From: Massilia aurea
GTDB taxonomy: Bacteria; Pseudomonadota; Gammaproteobacteria; Burkholderiales; Burkholderiaceae_D
Length of the DNA: 64,000 nt
Direction of reading: 5' to 3'
Assembly (NCBI RefSeq): GCF_014200505.1
Contig: NZ_JACHBX010000004.1
Coordinates: 372,001 to 436,000, forward strand
The notes below the pieces were generated by a model that worked only from the letters and a program-made list of their open reading frames with translations, was not told the DNA's origin and did not search any database. Made by a program: the position numbers and the translations under genes. Positions 50,396-58,408 of the stretch are shown here, one piece after another (the stretch's first letter is position 1; every line of letters begins with the position of its first letter).

Positions 50396-51280
50396 GTGAA
50401 GTCTCTCCTACACAACCGTCCCCTGATCATTGCCCTGGCCGTATCGGTGGCAGCCCACGCGGCGCTGCTGGCGGTGCGCTTTGCTGCGCCTGAAACATTT
50501 CGCCAGACCCCGGCCGACCCGGGGCTCGAAGTCATTCTGGTCAACGCCAAGCACGACCGCGCGCCGGCCAAAGCCGATGCACTGGCCCAAGCGAACCTGG
50601 ACGGCGGCGGCACGGCCGAAGCGGGCCGCGCCAAGTCGCCGCTGCCCGACCTGCGCAAGGTCGAGGATGGCGACAGCATCAAGGCGCTGCAGCGGCGCAT
50701 CGCCGCGCTCGAACAGATCCAGCAGGACGTCGTCACGCGCGCCCGCACGTCGAGCTTTACTGCGCCGCCAGTGACCGAACGGGAAAAGCCGGACCCGTCG
50801 CGCACGGGCGAAGACAACCTCGACACGTCGCGCGCCATTTCGCGCAGCGCCGCTGAAATCTTCGAGCGCATCGAAGAAGAAAACCGCCGCCCGAAACGCA
50901 CGAAGATCACGCCGAGCACGCGCGAGGCCGGGTACGCGCTGTACTACAAGGCGATGCAGAAGCGGATCGAGGAAGTCGGCACGCTGAACTTCCCGCAGCA
51001 GGCCGGCAAGAAGCTGTATGGCGAGCTGGTGGTGTACATCCCCGTCTACCAGGACGGCACGTTGTACCTGAAGGATGGCGGCCCGAAGGTCGAGCGCAGC
51101 TCGGGCAATCCTGCGCTCGACAAGGCGGCGCTCGACATCGTGCGCCGCTCGGCGCCGTACGGCGCGTTCCCGGCCAATATGCGCACCAAGGGCAAGGACG
51201 ATTTGTGGGAAGTGTTTACGCGCTTCCAGTTCACCCGCGAAGACAGTCTGCGCGCAACCCTGGGGAATGCCTCGCCATGA
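50396..51280 (+). CDS. TonB-family energy transducer
   Basis: 294 aa from GTG 50396. One membrane helix at 9-28, a long helical, partly coiled region (85-125), and a C-terminal TonB domain (about 180-290) with the YGELVVYIPVYQDGTLYLKDGG strand. It passes proton-motive energy to outer-membrane receptors. ExbB/ExbD are not adjacent, so this copy must share partners from elsewhere. It overlaps aroE by 4 nt, an order seen in other betaproteobacteria. Confidence 0.85.
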   Translation: MKSLLHNRPLIIALAVSVAAHAALLAVRFAAPETFRQTPADPGLEVILVNAKHDRAPAKADALAQANLDGGGTAEAGRAKSPLPDLRKVEDGDSIKALQRRIAALEQIQQDVVTRARTSSFTAPPVTEREKPDPSRTGEDNLDTSRAISRSAAEIFERIEEENRRPKRTKITPSTREAGYALYYKAMQKRIEEVGTLNFPQQAGKKLYGELVVYIPVYQDGTLYLKDGGPKVERSSGNPALDKAALDIVRRSAPYGAFPANMRTKGKDDLWEVFTRFQFTREDSLRATLGNASP

Positions 51281-52092
51281 CCGACCGTTACTGCGTTATC
51301 GGCAATCCGATTGCCCACAGCAAGTCACCCCGGATCCACGCGCAATATGCCGCAGAGCTGGGCGAGGATCTCCAGTATGAACAATGCCTGGCGCCCGTCG
51401 ATGGCTTTGCCGCGACGGTGGCGCGCCTGATCGGCGAAGGCTACAAGGGCGCCAACGTCACCGTGCCATTCAAGCTCGAAGCAGCGCGCCTGGCCACGCG
51501 GCTGACCCCGCGCGCGCAGGCGGCCGGCGCCGTCAATACGCTGGTGTTCGATGGCGGCGAGATCGTCGGCGACAACACCGACGGCGTGGGCCTGGTGGCC
51601 GACATCGTGCGCAATGCGGGTGTGTCGCTGGACGGCAAACGCGTGCTGCTGCTGGGCGCCGGTGGCGCCGCGCGCGGCGCGCTGCTGCCGTTGCTCGATG
51701 CCGGTCCGCGCCAGATCGTCATTGCCAACCGCACGCTGGCCACCGCCGAGGCGCTGGTGGCCGAATTTGCCGACCATGCGGCGCGCTTGGCGGTCAGCGG
51801 CTTCGCCGATGTCGATGGGCCGTTCGACGTGATCATCAATGCGACGTCGGCCAGCCTGGACGCTGCCGTGCCGCCGGTGCCGGCGACGGTATTCGGTCCG
51901 GACACGCTCGCGTTGGATATGATGTACGGAAACAAGCCTACCGTGTTCATGGACTTTGCTGCGGGTCATGGCGCCACCGTGCGCGACGGCCTGGGCATGC
52001 TGGTGGAGCAGGCCGCCGAAGCGTTCGCGCTGTGGCGGGGCAAGCGGCCGGGCACGGCGCACGTGCTGGCATCGATGCGTCAATCACAATAA
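51277..52092 (+). CDS. aroE: Shikimate dehydrogenase
   Basis: 271 aa from ATG 51277. It reduces 3-dehydroshikimate with NADPH. IGNPIAHSKSPRIH is the substrate site, NVTVPFK carries the catalytic Lys, and LLGAGGAARGALLP is the nucleotide fold. A frame back to 51205 overlaps tonB and is rejected. Works in the same pathway as aroQ on the other operon; mtgA follows 12 nt later. Confidence 0.95.
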   Translation: MTDRYCVIGNPIAHSKSPRIHAQYAAELGEDLQYEQCLAPVDGFAATVARLIGEGYKGANVTVPFKLEAARLATRLTPRAQAAGAVNTLVFDGGEIVGDNTDGVGLVADIVRNAGVSLDGKRVLLLGAGGAARGALLPLLDAGPRQIVIANRTLATAEALVAEFADHAARLAVSGFADVDGPFDVIINATSASLDAAVPPVPATVFGPDTLALDMMYGNKPTVFMDFAAGHGATVRDGLGMLVEQAAEAFALWRGKRPGTAHVLASMRQSQ

Positions 52093-52104
52093 CAGGGGTA
52101 ACCC

Positions 52105-52887
52105 GTGGCTACATCGCATAGCAAGGGAACAGCGAAGGCACCAGCGAAGGGATCATCGAAAGGTTCAGCGAAATCGCCAGCCAAGCGGCGCTGGATCAAG
52201 TGGATTTTTCTGGGGCCGCTGCTGCTCGTGCTGCTGGTCCAGCTGTATTTCTTCCTGATGGTGTGCTGGTATTCGCAGGTCGATCCCGGCTCCACCAGCT
52301 TCATGCGCGCACAATTGTCGGTACTGCGCGAAACGAATCCCAACGCGACGCTCAAGCACGAGTGGGTGCCGTACGAGCGGATTTCATACAATCTGAAACG
52401 TGCGGTGGTGGCGTCCGAAGACGCCAATTTCAACGAGCACTACGGGGTGGACCTGAAAGCCATCGAGCGCACCTACGAGCGCAACGAGCGCCGGGGCAAG
52501 CTGGTGGGCGGCGGCTCGACCATCACGCAGCAACTGGCCAAGAACCTGTTCCTGTCCGGCTCGCGCAGCTATCTGCGCAAGGGCCAGGAAACGATCATCG
52601 CGTTCATGCTCGAAGCCGTGATGAGCAAGCAGCGCATCCTGGAAATCTACCTGAATGTGGCCGAGTTCGGCCGTGGCGTGTTCGGCGCCGAAGCGGCGGC
52701 GCGCTACTACTTCAAGACGTCTGCCGCCAAGCTGAGCACGGCGCAGGCCGCGCGCCTGGCCGTGATGCTGCCTAATCCGCGCTTCTACGACAAGAACCGC
52801 TCGACCCGCTACCTGGAGCGCCGCACCAGCACGATCCAGCGCCGGATCCCGTCGGCCGACGTGCCACGTGCGGATGAGCGGCCATAA
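52105..52887 (+). CDS. mtgA: Monofunctional peptidoglycan transglycosylase (MtgA)
   Basis: 260 aa. Glycosyltransferase 51 domain that polymerises lipid II. Start GTG 52105 follows AGGGG. It has an unusual N-terminal 28 residues (KGTAKAPAKGSSKGSAKSPAKRR), a membrane helix at 33-54, then EDANFNEHYGVD with the catalytic Glu, GGSTITQQLAKNLFLSG and KQRILEIYLNVAEFG. The palindrome at 52881-52902 overlaps its stop codon. Confidence 0.93.
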   Translation: MATSHSKGTAKAPAKGSSKGSAKSPAKRRWIKWIFLGPLLLVLLVQLYFFLMVCWYSQVDPGSTSFMRAQLSVLRETNPNATLKHEWVPYERISYNLKRAVVASEDANFNEHYGVDLKAIERTYERNERRGKLVGGGSTITQQLAKNLFLSGSRSYLRKGQETIIAFMLEAVMSKQRILEIYLNVAEFGRGVFGAEAAARYYFKTSAAKLSTAQAARLAVMLPNPRFYDKNRSTRYLERRTSTIQRRIPSADVPRADERP

Positions 52888-52902
52888 ACACGCGTTTATG
52901 GC
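52881..52902. promoter_or_regulatory. Palindrome at the mtgA stop codon
   Basis: GCCATAAAC, ACGC, GTTTATGGC: 9-bp perfect arms across the mtgA stop (52885-52887). No T-tract, so not a full terminator; may be an operator for the downstream transporter or an mRNA-end hairpin. Confidence 0.35.
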
Positions 52903-52983
52903 GCTGGAGTTGGCTCCGCGGCGGGCAAACGGTTACACTTGCGCTACTTTTGTCGACCGGCCAAGAATAGCGAGACCCAGCGC

Positions 52984-53949
52984 ATGATCAATGTATTCGT
53001 CCTACAGAACGGCCGCCTGAACCAGGTCACGATCGAATCCCGCGAGGAACTCGAGAGCGTGGCGCCGGTCTGGGTCGACCTGACCGACCCGAGCGAGGAA
53101 GAGCGCGTCTGGGTCAAGGCCAAGTACAACGTGATCCTGCCGGGCGAAGACGAAGTCCAGGATATCGAAGCGTCGGCGCGTTATTACGAAGCCGAAAATG
53201 GCGACCTGCACCTGCGCACCGACTTCCTGCTCGAAGAAGAAGACGGCCCGTCGCGCGTGATCACGGTCGCGTTCATCTTGTCGGGCAAGATCCTGTTCTC
53301 GGTGCACAACGACGACTTGCCGGTGTTCCGCCTGGTGCGCATGCGCGCCCGTTCGCGGCCCGGCTCGATCGAAGACTATATGGACGTGCTGCTCGACCTG
53401 TACGCGACCGACGCCGAGTATTCGGCCGACTCGCTCGAGGGCATCTACGAAAGCCTCGAAGAGGTCTCGACCCGCGTGCTGCAGAAAGAATTTACCGACC
53501 AGGATGCGGCCGCGGCACTGAACGCGATCGCACACGAGGAAGACTTGAACGGCCGCATCCGCCGCAACATGATGGACACGCGCCGCGCAGTCAGCTTCCT
53601 GATGCGCGGGCGCCTGCTGAACTCGGACCAGTTCGAGGAAGCGCGCCAGATCCTGCGCGACATCGAGTCGCTCGACGGCCACACCTCGTTCCTGTTCGAC
53701 AAGGTGAACTTCCTGATGGACGCCACGGTCGGCTTCATCAACATCAACCAGAACAAGATCATCAAGATCTTCTCGGTGGCCTCGGTCGCGTTCCTGCCAC
53801 CGACCCTCATCGCCAGCGTCTACGGCATGAACTTCGCCGTGCTGCCCGAGCTGCAATGGCGCTTCGGTTATCCGTTCGCCATTGCGTTGATGATTGGCTG
53901 CGGCGTGGCACCGCTGTGGTATTTCAGAAGGCGTGGCTGGCTGAAATAA
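52984..53949 (+). CDS. corA: CorA-family magnesium/cobalt transporter
   Basis: 321 aa from ATG 52984 (MINVFVLQNGRLNQVTIE). A large cytosolic domain (1-255) precedes two C-terminal membrane helices, with the signature YGMNF motif at the end of the first. It forms a pentameric channel for Mg2+. A frame back to 52939 is rejected for lack of a ribosome binding site. No other metal genes nearby. Confidence 0.93.
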   Translation: MINVFVLQNGRLNQVTIESREELESVAPVWVDLTDPSEEERVWVKAKYNVILPGEDEVQDIEASARYYEAENGDLHLRTDFLLEEEDGPSRVITVAFILSGKILFSVHNDDLPVFRLVRMRARSRPGSIEDYMDVLLDLYATDAEYSADSLEGIYESLEEVSTRVLQKEFTDQDAAAALNAIAHEEDLNGRIRRNMMDTRRAVSFLMRGRLLNSDQFEEARQILRDIESLDGHTSFLFDKVNFLMDATVGFININQNKIIKIFSVASVAFLPPTLIASVYGMNFAVLPELQWRFGYPFAIALMIGCGVAPLWYFRRRGWLK

Positions 53950-54021
53950 GCATCCCTGGTGTCCTGGCGCTTCGCGGCCATGACAACCATTTTCATGTCG
54001 AATTCAAGTGAAGGCGCAGCC

Positions 54022-54402
54022 ATGAAACGTCCTGTGATGCTTTTCTTGTCGATACTGATGCTTCCACCTTCATACGCCGAAACGCCCAGGCAATGGGACG
54101 GCGACTATGCCAGCACGAAGACCAGCTACTTGATGTATTCGGGCAGTCTCAGCGAAAAGGAGCCGCCCAGGGCAGGCAGTCAGAAGCTTTCGCTGATGAT
54201 CGAAGGGTCACTGGCAAAAGAACTGTTCGATTCGCTCGGCGCCAACCAGAAGCAGGCCTGTGGCGCGTCAACCGGCGTGCGTATCAGACAGCGTGGCGAT
54301 GTCACATGTGCCTACGACCACGAGATAAAGTCTGCCCCGTACACATGCTTCGTGGGGCTCGACCTCAAAACAGGAAAGAGCATGCCGGGCGAGACCTGCT
54401 AG
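54022..54402 (+). CDS. Small secreted protein, function unknown
   Basis: 126 aa from ATG 54022, preceded by GAAGG; the frame back to 53959 lacks one. Signal peptide about 1-19 (MLFLSILMLPPSYAE). The mature part has three Cys in the last half and ends in MPGETC, so a disulfide is likely in the periplasm. No family recognised. Ends 65 bp from the convergent hemL. Confidence 0.6.
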   Translation: MKRPVMLFLSILMLPPSYAETPRQWDGDYASTKTSYLMYSGSLSEKEPPRAGSQKLSLMIEGSLAKELFDSLGANQKQACGASTGVRIRQRGDVTCAYDHEIKSAPYTCFVGLDLKTGKSMPGETC

Positions 54403-54467
54403 CGGCAGGCGTGCCCGGAATACATGCCGGAATAACGTTCATGATTTCACAAGAACTTGTTTGATAA

Positions 54468-55766
54468 TCACCCGATCCGCTTGAACACGCGCCGCGCCGC
54501 TTCGATGGTCTCATCGATCGCCGCGTCGTCGTGCTGGATCGACACGAAGCCTGCCTCGAACATCGCCGGGGCAAAGTACACGCCTTCGTCCAGCATGCCG
54601 TGGAAGAAGCGGTTGAAGCGCTCCTTGTCGCCGGCCATCATTTCGCTGTAGCTGCCCGGGATTTCCTTCGAGAAGTACATGCCGAACATGCCGCCCACGG
54701 CGTCGCCGCAGAAGTCGATGCCCGCTTCGCGCGCGGCGTCGGTCAAGCCGGCCACCAGGCGGTTCGCCGTGGCGCTCAGGCGCTCATAGAACCCGGCTTC
54801 CTGGATCAGCTTGAGCGTCGTCATGCCCGCCGCCACCGCCACTGGATTGCCCGACAGCGTGCCGGCCTGGTACACCGGGCCGATCGGCGCCATCTTCTGC
54901 ATCAGCTCGGCGCGCCCGCCAAAGGCCGCCACCGGCATGCCGCCGCCGATGACCTTGCCCAGTGCTGTCAGGTCGGGCTGGATGCCGTACATGCCCTGCG
55001 CGCCCTGCAGGCCGACGCGGAAGCCGCACATCACTTCGTCGAAGATCAGCACGGCGCCGTGCTTCGTGCACAAGTCGCGCATGCTCTGCAGGAATGCAGG
55101 CGTGGCGCGGATCAGGTTCATGTTGCCGGCGACGGGCTCGACGATCACGCAGGCGATTTCGTCGCCCATCGTCGCGAACGCGTCTTCCAGTTGCGCCACG
55201 TCGTTGTAGTCAAGCACGAGCGTGTGCTTGACGAAGTCTTCCGGCACGCCGGCCGAGGTCGGATTGCCGAAAGTGAGCAGGCCGCTGCCGGCTTTCACCA
55301 GCAGCGAATCGGCGTGGCCGTGGTAGCAGCCCTCGAACTTGACGATCTTGTCGCGGCCGGTGGCGCCGCGCGCCAGGCGCAGCGCGCTCATCGTCGCTTC
55401 GGTGCCGGACGAGACCAGGCGCACCTGCTCGATCGATGGCAGCAGGCGGCAGATTTCTTCGGCGATCTCGATTTCGCCTTCGGTCGGCGCGCCGAACGAC
55501 AGGCCGTTGGCGGCGGCGGCCTGGACGGCCGATACCACTTCAGGGCGGGCGTGGCCAAGGATGGCCGGGCCCCACGAGCCGATGTAGTCGATGTAGCGCT
55601 TGCCGTCGGCGTCCCAGAAGTGCGGGCCGAGGGCGCGCGTGATGAAGCGCGGGGTGCCGCCGACCGAGCGGAAGGCGCGCACCGGCGAATTGACGCCGCC
55701 GGGCGTGGTCAGTTGGGCACGGGCAAACAGGGTGTCGTTACGCGAGGTGGCTTGTTCAGTGGTCAT
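54468..55766 (-). CDS. hemL: Glutamate-1-semialdehyde 2,1-aminomutase
   Basis: 432 aa PLP-dependent enzyme. It converts glutamate-1-semialdehyde to 5-aminolevulinate for haem. [20 protein letters not shown] opens the fold; the PLP lysine is in [19 protein letters not shown], and [17 protein letters not shown] follows. Start ATG 55766. Runs in the same direction as the ThiD-like gene upstream, with a 50-bp gap. Confidence 0.95.
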   Translation of the reverse strand: MTTEQATSRNDTLFARAQLTTPGGVNSPVRAFRSVGGTPRFITRALGPHFWDADGKRYIDYIGSWGPAILGHARPEVVSAVQAAAANGLSFGAPTEGEIEIAEEICRLLPSIEQVRLVSSGTEATMSALRLARGATGRDKIVKFEGCYHGHADSLLVKAGSGLLTFGNPTSAGVPEDFVKHTLVLDYNDVAQLEDAFATMGDEIACVIVEPVAGNMNLIRATPAFLQSMRDLCTKHGAVLIFDEVMCGFRVGLQGAQGMYGIQPDLTALGKVIGGGMPVAAFGGRAELMQKMAPIGPVYQAGTLSGNPVAVAAGMTTLKLIQEAGFYERLSATANRLVAGLTDAAREAGIDFCGDAVGGMFGMYFSKEIPGSYSEMMAGDKERFNRFFHGMLDEGVYFAPAMFEAGFVSIQHDDAAIDETIEAARRVFKRIG

Positions 55767-55816
55767 GTTGACGTTTCAAGAAGAGGAAAGACCGTCCCGC
55801 GCAGCGCGCTTGAAAC

Positions 55817-56626
55817 TCAGGGACGGAAGAATTTGGCGGGAATGAATTTGCCCATCCCGAAGCGTTGTGCGTTCTCGAGCGCGCCGGTGGTGTATTCCTG
55901 CGCCACGGCCAGCGCGGTCGGCGCATCCATGCCGCGCGCCATGAGGGCGGTGAACGCGGCCGAATACGTGTTGCCGGCGCCCAGGAACGGGCCGGGCAGG
56001 TGCTGCCAGTCGACCCGCGCAACTTCGCCGCTGGTGTCGAACAGGCGGTTCGAGCAGGCGCCGGCCGTGTCGCGCGTGCCGGTGACGAGCACGTACTGCA
56101 GGCCGGACGAGGTCAGTTCGGCCACGTCTTCGTCGAGATTGCCGGGATCGGCGTCGCCGCCGTCGCGCCACAGCTCGGCCATCCGGCCCAGTTCGGCCTG
56201 CGACAGGATCAGGGCCGTGGCTTGCGGCGCCAGAATGGAACGCAGTGCCATCAGCATTTCTTCGTCGCCCATGCCGGCGTCGGGCAGGGCCGACAGGAAC
56301 GGATCGAGGATCAGCGGGGCGTCCGGGTAGTCGGACACGATCTCGGCAATGGCGGCCAGGTGCATCGCAGTGCCCACGGCGCCAACCTTGAAGGCGGCGA
56401 TCGGCATGTCTTCGAGCAGCGCGCGCGCCTGTTCGGCCATCCAGTCGCTGTCGAGTTCATACATGTGCTCGACGCGGGCGCTGTCGGACACCAGCAGACC
56501 CGCAATGGCCGACAGCCCGTGGCACCCGAGGGCGGCAAAGGCGGCGACGTCCGATTGCACGCCCAGCGCGCCGACGGGATCGCAGACGCCAAAACTCAGG
56601 ATGAGGGGTAACGGTTGGTTTTGCAC
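55817..56626 (-). CDS. ThiD-like hydroxymethylpyrimidine kinase with altered motifs
   Basis: 269 aa from GTG 56626 (MQNQPLPLILSFG). The ribokinase fold is clear, but two motifs differ from ordinary ThiD: the N-terminal GSDPSGGAGIQAD is here CDPVGALGVQSD, and the C-terminal anion hole reads GAGNTYSAAF, with Asn where kinases of this fold have a catalytic Asp or Cys. The overall plan resembles the ThiD copies often found beside hemL in betaproteobacteria. It may phosphorylate the pyrimidine of thiamine, or have lost activity. Confidence 0.7.
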   Translation of the reverse strand: MQNQPLPLILSFGVCDPVGALGVQSDVAAFAALGCHGLSAIAGLLVSDSARVEHMYELDSDWMAEQARALLEDMPIAAFKVGAVGTAMHLAAIAEIVSDYPDAPLILDPFLSALPDAGMGDEEMLMALRSILAPQATALILSQAELGRMAELWRDGGDADPGNLDEDVAELTSSGLQYVLVTGTRDTAGACSNRLFDTSGEVARVDWQHLPGPFLGAGNTYSAAFTALMARGMDAPTALAVAQEYTTGALENAQRFGMGKFIPAKFFRP

Positions 56627-56688
56627 GACGGGTAGATTAAGATGCCGGATTCTGATTCCACATTTTACTAGATACAAGGATCAACACC

Positions 56689-56877
56689 GTGAGTACTGAA
56701 TCCACCGCCCCGTTCCTGACCTGGATGTGCCTGATCTGCGGTTGGGTCTACGATGAAGCTGCCGGCGCACCGGAGGACGGCATCGCGCCGGGCACCCGTT
56801 GGGCCGACGTACCGATGAACTGGACCTGTCCCGAGTGCGGCGCACGCAAGGACGACTTTGAAATGACAGCGATATAA
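56689..56877 (+). CDS. Rubredoxin
   Basis: 62 aa from GTG 56689, with AAGGA at 56676-56680. One iron bound by four Cys: CLIC (14, 17) and CPEC (47, 50), each followed by Gly. A small electron carrier; partners such as a rubredoxin reductase or hydroxylase are not in the window. Divergent from the ThiD-like gene with 62 bp between starts. Confidence 0.93.
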   Translation: MSTESTAPFLTWMCLICGWVYDEAAGAPEDGIAPGTRWADVPMNWTCPECGARKDDFEMTAI

Positions 56878-57015
56878 CACCTGTTGTTGTGCTTGCATGG
56901 CATCCTGATAAGCCCCTGATGCCATCGCAAACGTGTAGTTGACTCCCTGCAACACTTTGCGCACAAGAAAGATTCGTTATGCTATCGTGGCACTTCAAGC
57001 CGAAGTGAAACGACC

Positions 57016-57411
57016 ATGACGACATCGCCGCAATCATCAAGCCTGACCATCATGGTGATCGATGACAGCAGCACGATCCGCCGGTCAGCAGAGATCTTCC
57101 TGACCCAGGCGGGCTACCACGTGGTGCTGGCCGACGATGGCTTCGACGCGCTCGCCAAGATCAACGACCACCATCCTGCGCTCGTGTTTTGCGACATCCT
57201 GATGCCGCGCCTCGATGGCTACCAGACCTGCGCGCTGATCAAGAAGAGCGTGCGTTTTCACGCGACCCCGGTGCTGATGCTCTCGTCGAAGGACGGCCTG
57301 TTCGACCGCGCGCGCGGCGCGATGGTTGGTGCCAGCGCCTACCTGACCAAACCCTTTACCAAAGACAGCCTGCTGGCGGCCGTGCGCGAGCATGCGCCGG
57401 CGGCAGGCTGA
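57016..57411 (+). CDS. pilG: PilG-type twitching response regulator
   Basis: 131 aa, receiver only. DD at 16-17, phosphoacceptor D60 (VFCDILMPRLDG) and the KP motif near 112 (TKPF) are intact, so it should be phosphorylated by the ChpA kinase. First gene of the Pil-Chp cluster; 26 bp to pilH. No output domain, as in PilG, which signals to the pilus extension machinery. Confidence 0.92.
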   Translation: MTTSPQSSSLTIMVIDDSSTIRRSAEIFLTQAGYHVVLADDGFDALAKINDHHPALVFCDILMPRLDGYQTCALIKKSVRFHATPVLMLSSKDGLFDRARGAMVGASAYLTKPFTKDSLLAAVREHAPAAG

Positions 57412-57437
57412 CGATTCAACCAACGCTGGAGCCCTGC

Positions 57438-57836
57438 GTGGCCATTCAAAAGATTCTCATCGTCGACGATTCGCCGACCGAACGACTGTACCTGACCGAC
57501 ATCCTGGTCAAGAACGGCTTTACCGTATGCACCGCCGTCAGTGGCGATGAAGCGATCGAGCGCATTCGCGCCGAGCGCCCGCAACTGATCCTGATGGACG
57601 TGGTCATGCCCGGCACCAACGGCTTCCAGGTGACGCGCGCCATTTCGCGCGACCCCGAACTGGCGGCGCTGCCGATCATCATCTGCAGCAGCAAGGACCA
57701 GGAAACCGACCGGATCTGGGGCATGCGCCAGGGTGCCAAGGAATACCTGGTCAAGCCGGTCGATCCGGCGCGCCTGCTGGCGGCCATTGCGGCGCTGGCC
57801 GTGCCGGGTGACGCAGCCGGCGGCGTGAAGGCATGA
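57438..57836 (+). CDS. pilH: PilH-type twitching response regulator
   Basis: 132 aa from GTG 57438. Intact receiver: D10/D11, phosphoacceptor D54 (LILMDVVMPG) and VKPVD around 104. PilH acts as a phosphate sink or promotes retraction in Pseudomonas. The stop overlaps the pilI start by 4 nt (ATGA). A longer frame from 57189 overlaps pilG and is rejected. Confidence 0.9.
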   Translation: MAIQKILIVDDSPTERLYLTDILVKNGFTVCTAVSGDEAIERIRAERPQLILMDVVMPGTNGFQVTRAISRDPELAALPIIICSSKDQETDRIWGMRQGAKEYLVKPVDPARLLAAIAALAVPGDAAGGVKA

Positions 57837-58375
57837 CCACCGGCGGCGCGGACGAACGTGCAGGCCGCCGCGATCCCGCGGCGCGGCGCACCCGCCTGCG
57901 CCTGTACCAGGAACAGCTGCTCGAACGGATGCAGGCGGCCAAGAACGGTGCCGGCGCCAGCGTGGCCCAGCTTGGCCTGGCCATCGGCGGCGCGCGCTAC
58001 CTGGTCGACCTGGCCGAAGTGGGCGAGATCGTCGCGCCCGTGCCGGTCACGCCCGTGCCGCTGACCCGCCCGTGGTACCTGGGGCTGGCCAATGTGCGCG
58101 GCAGCCTGCTGGGCGTGATCGACCTGGCGCGCTATCTCGATGACGGGCACGTGGCCGCAGCGGCGGTCCCTGGCAGCACCCCGCGCTTGCTGGTGTTCGC
58201 GCCAGCCCTGGGCTTGAATTGCGCGCTGCTCGCGTCCGCGGTGTATGGCTTGCGCCATGCCGGGACGATGACGCGCGACGGCGACGCCCTGCGCGATGCC
58301 GATGGCAACACATGGATGCCGCTGTCGCTGGCGGCGCTGGTGCGCGAAGAGCGCTTCCTGCACATTGCACGCTAA
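57833..58375 (+). CDS. pilI: PilI-type CheW adaptor
   Basis: 180 aa CheW-like domain that bridges the chemoreceptor to the kinase. RYLVDLAEVGEIVAPVPV, the WYLGLANVRGSLLGVIDLARYL strand and a C-terminal hydrophobic strand are typical. It overlaps pilH by 4 nt; pilJ starts 33 bp later. The same operon continues to chpA. Confidence 0.85.
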   Translation: MTTGGADERAGRRDPAARRTRLRLYQEQLLERMQAAKNGAGASVAQLGLAIGGARYLVDLAEVGEIVAPVPVTPVPLTRPWYLGLANVRGSLLGVIDLARYLDDGHVAAAAVPGSTPRLLVFAPALGLNCALLASAVYGLRHAGTMTRDGDALRDADGNTWMPLSLAALVREERFLHIAR

Positions 58376-58408
58376 CCGAACACACTAATTGCAGCACAGG
58401 GAGCCGGA

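Noticed and set aside
56627..56688. Thiamine (TPP) riboswitch upstream of the ThiD-like gene
   Set aside because: The gap is only 62 bp and shows no conserved CUGAGA or ACCUGA-type motif.
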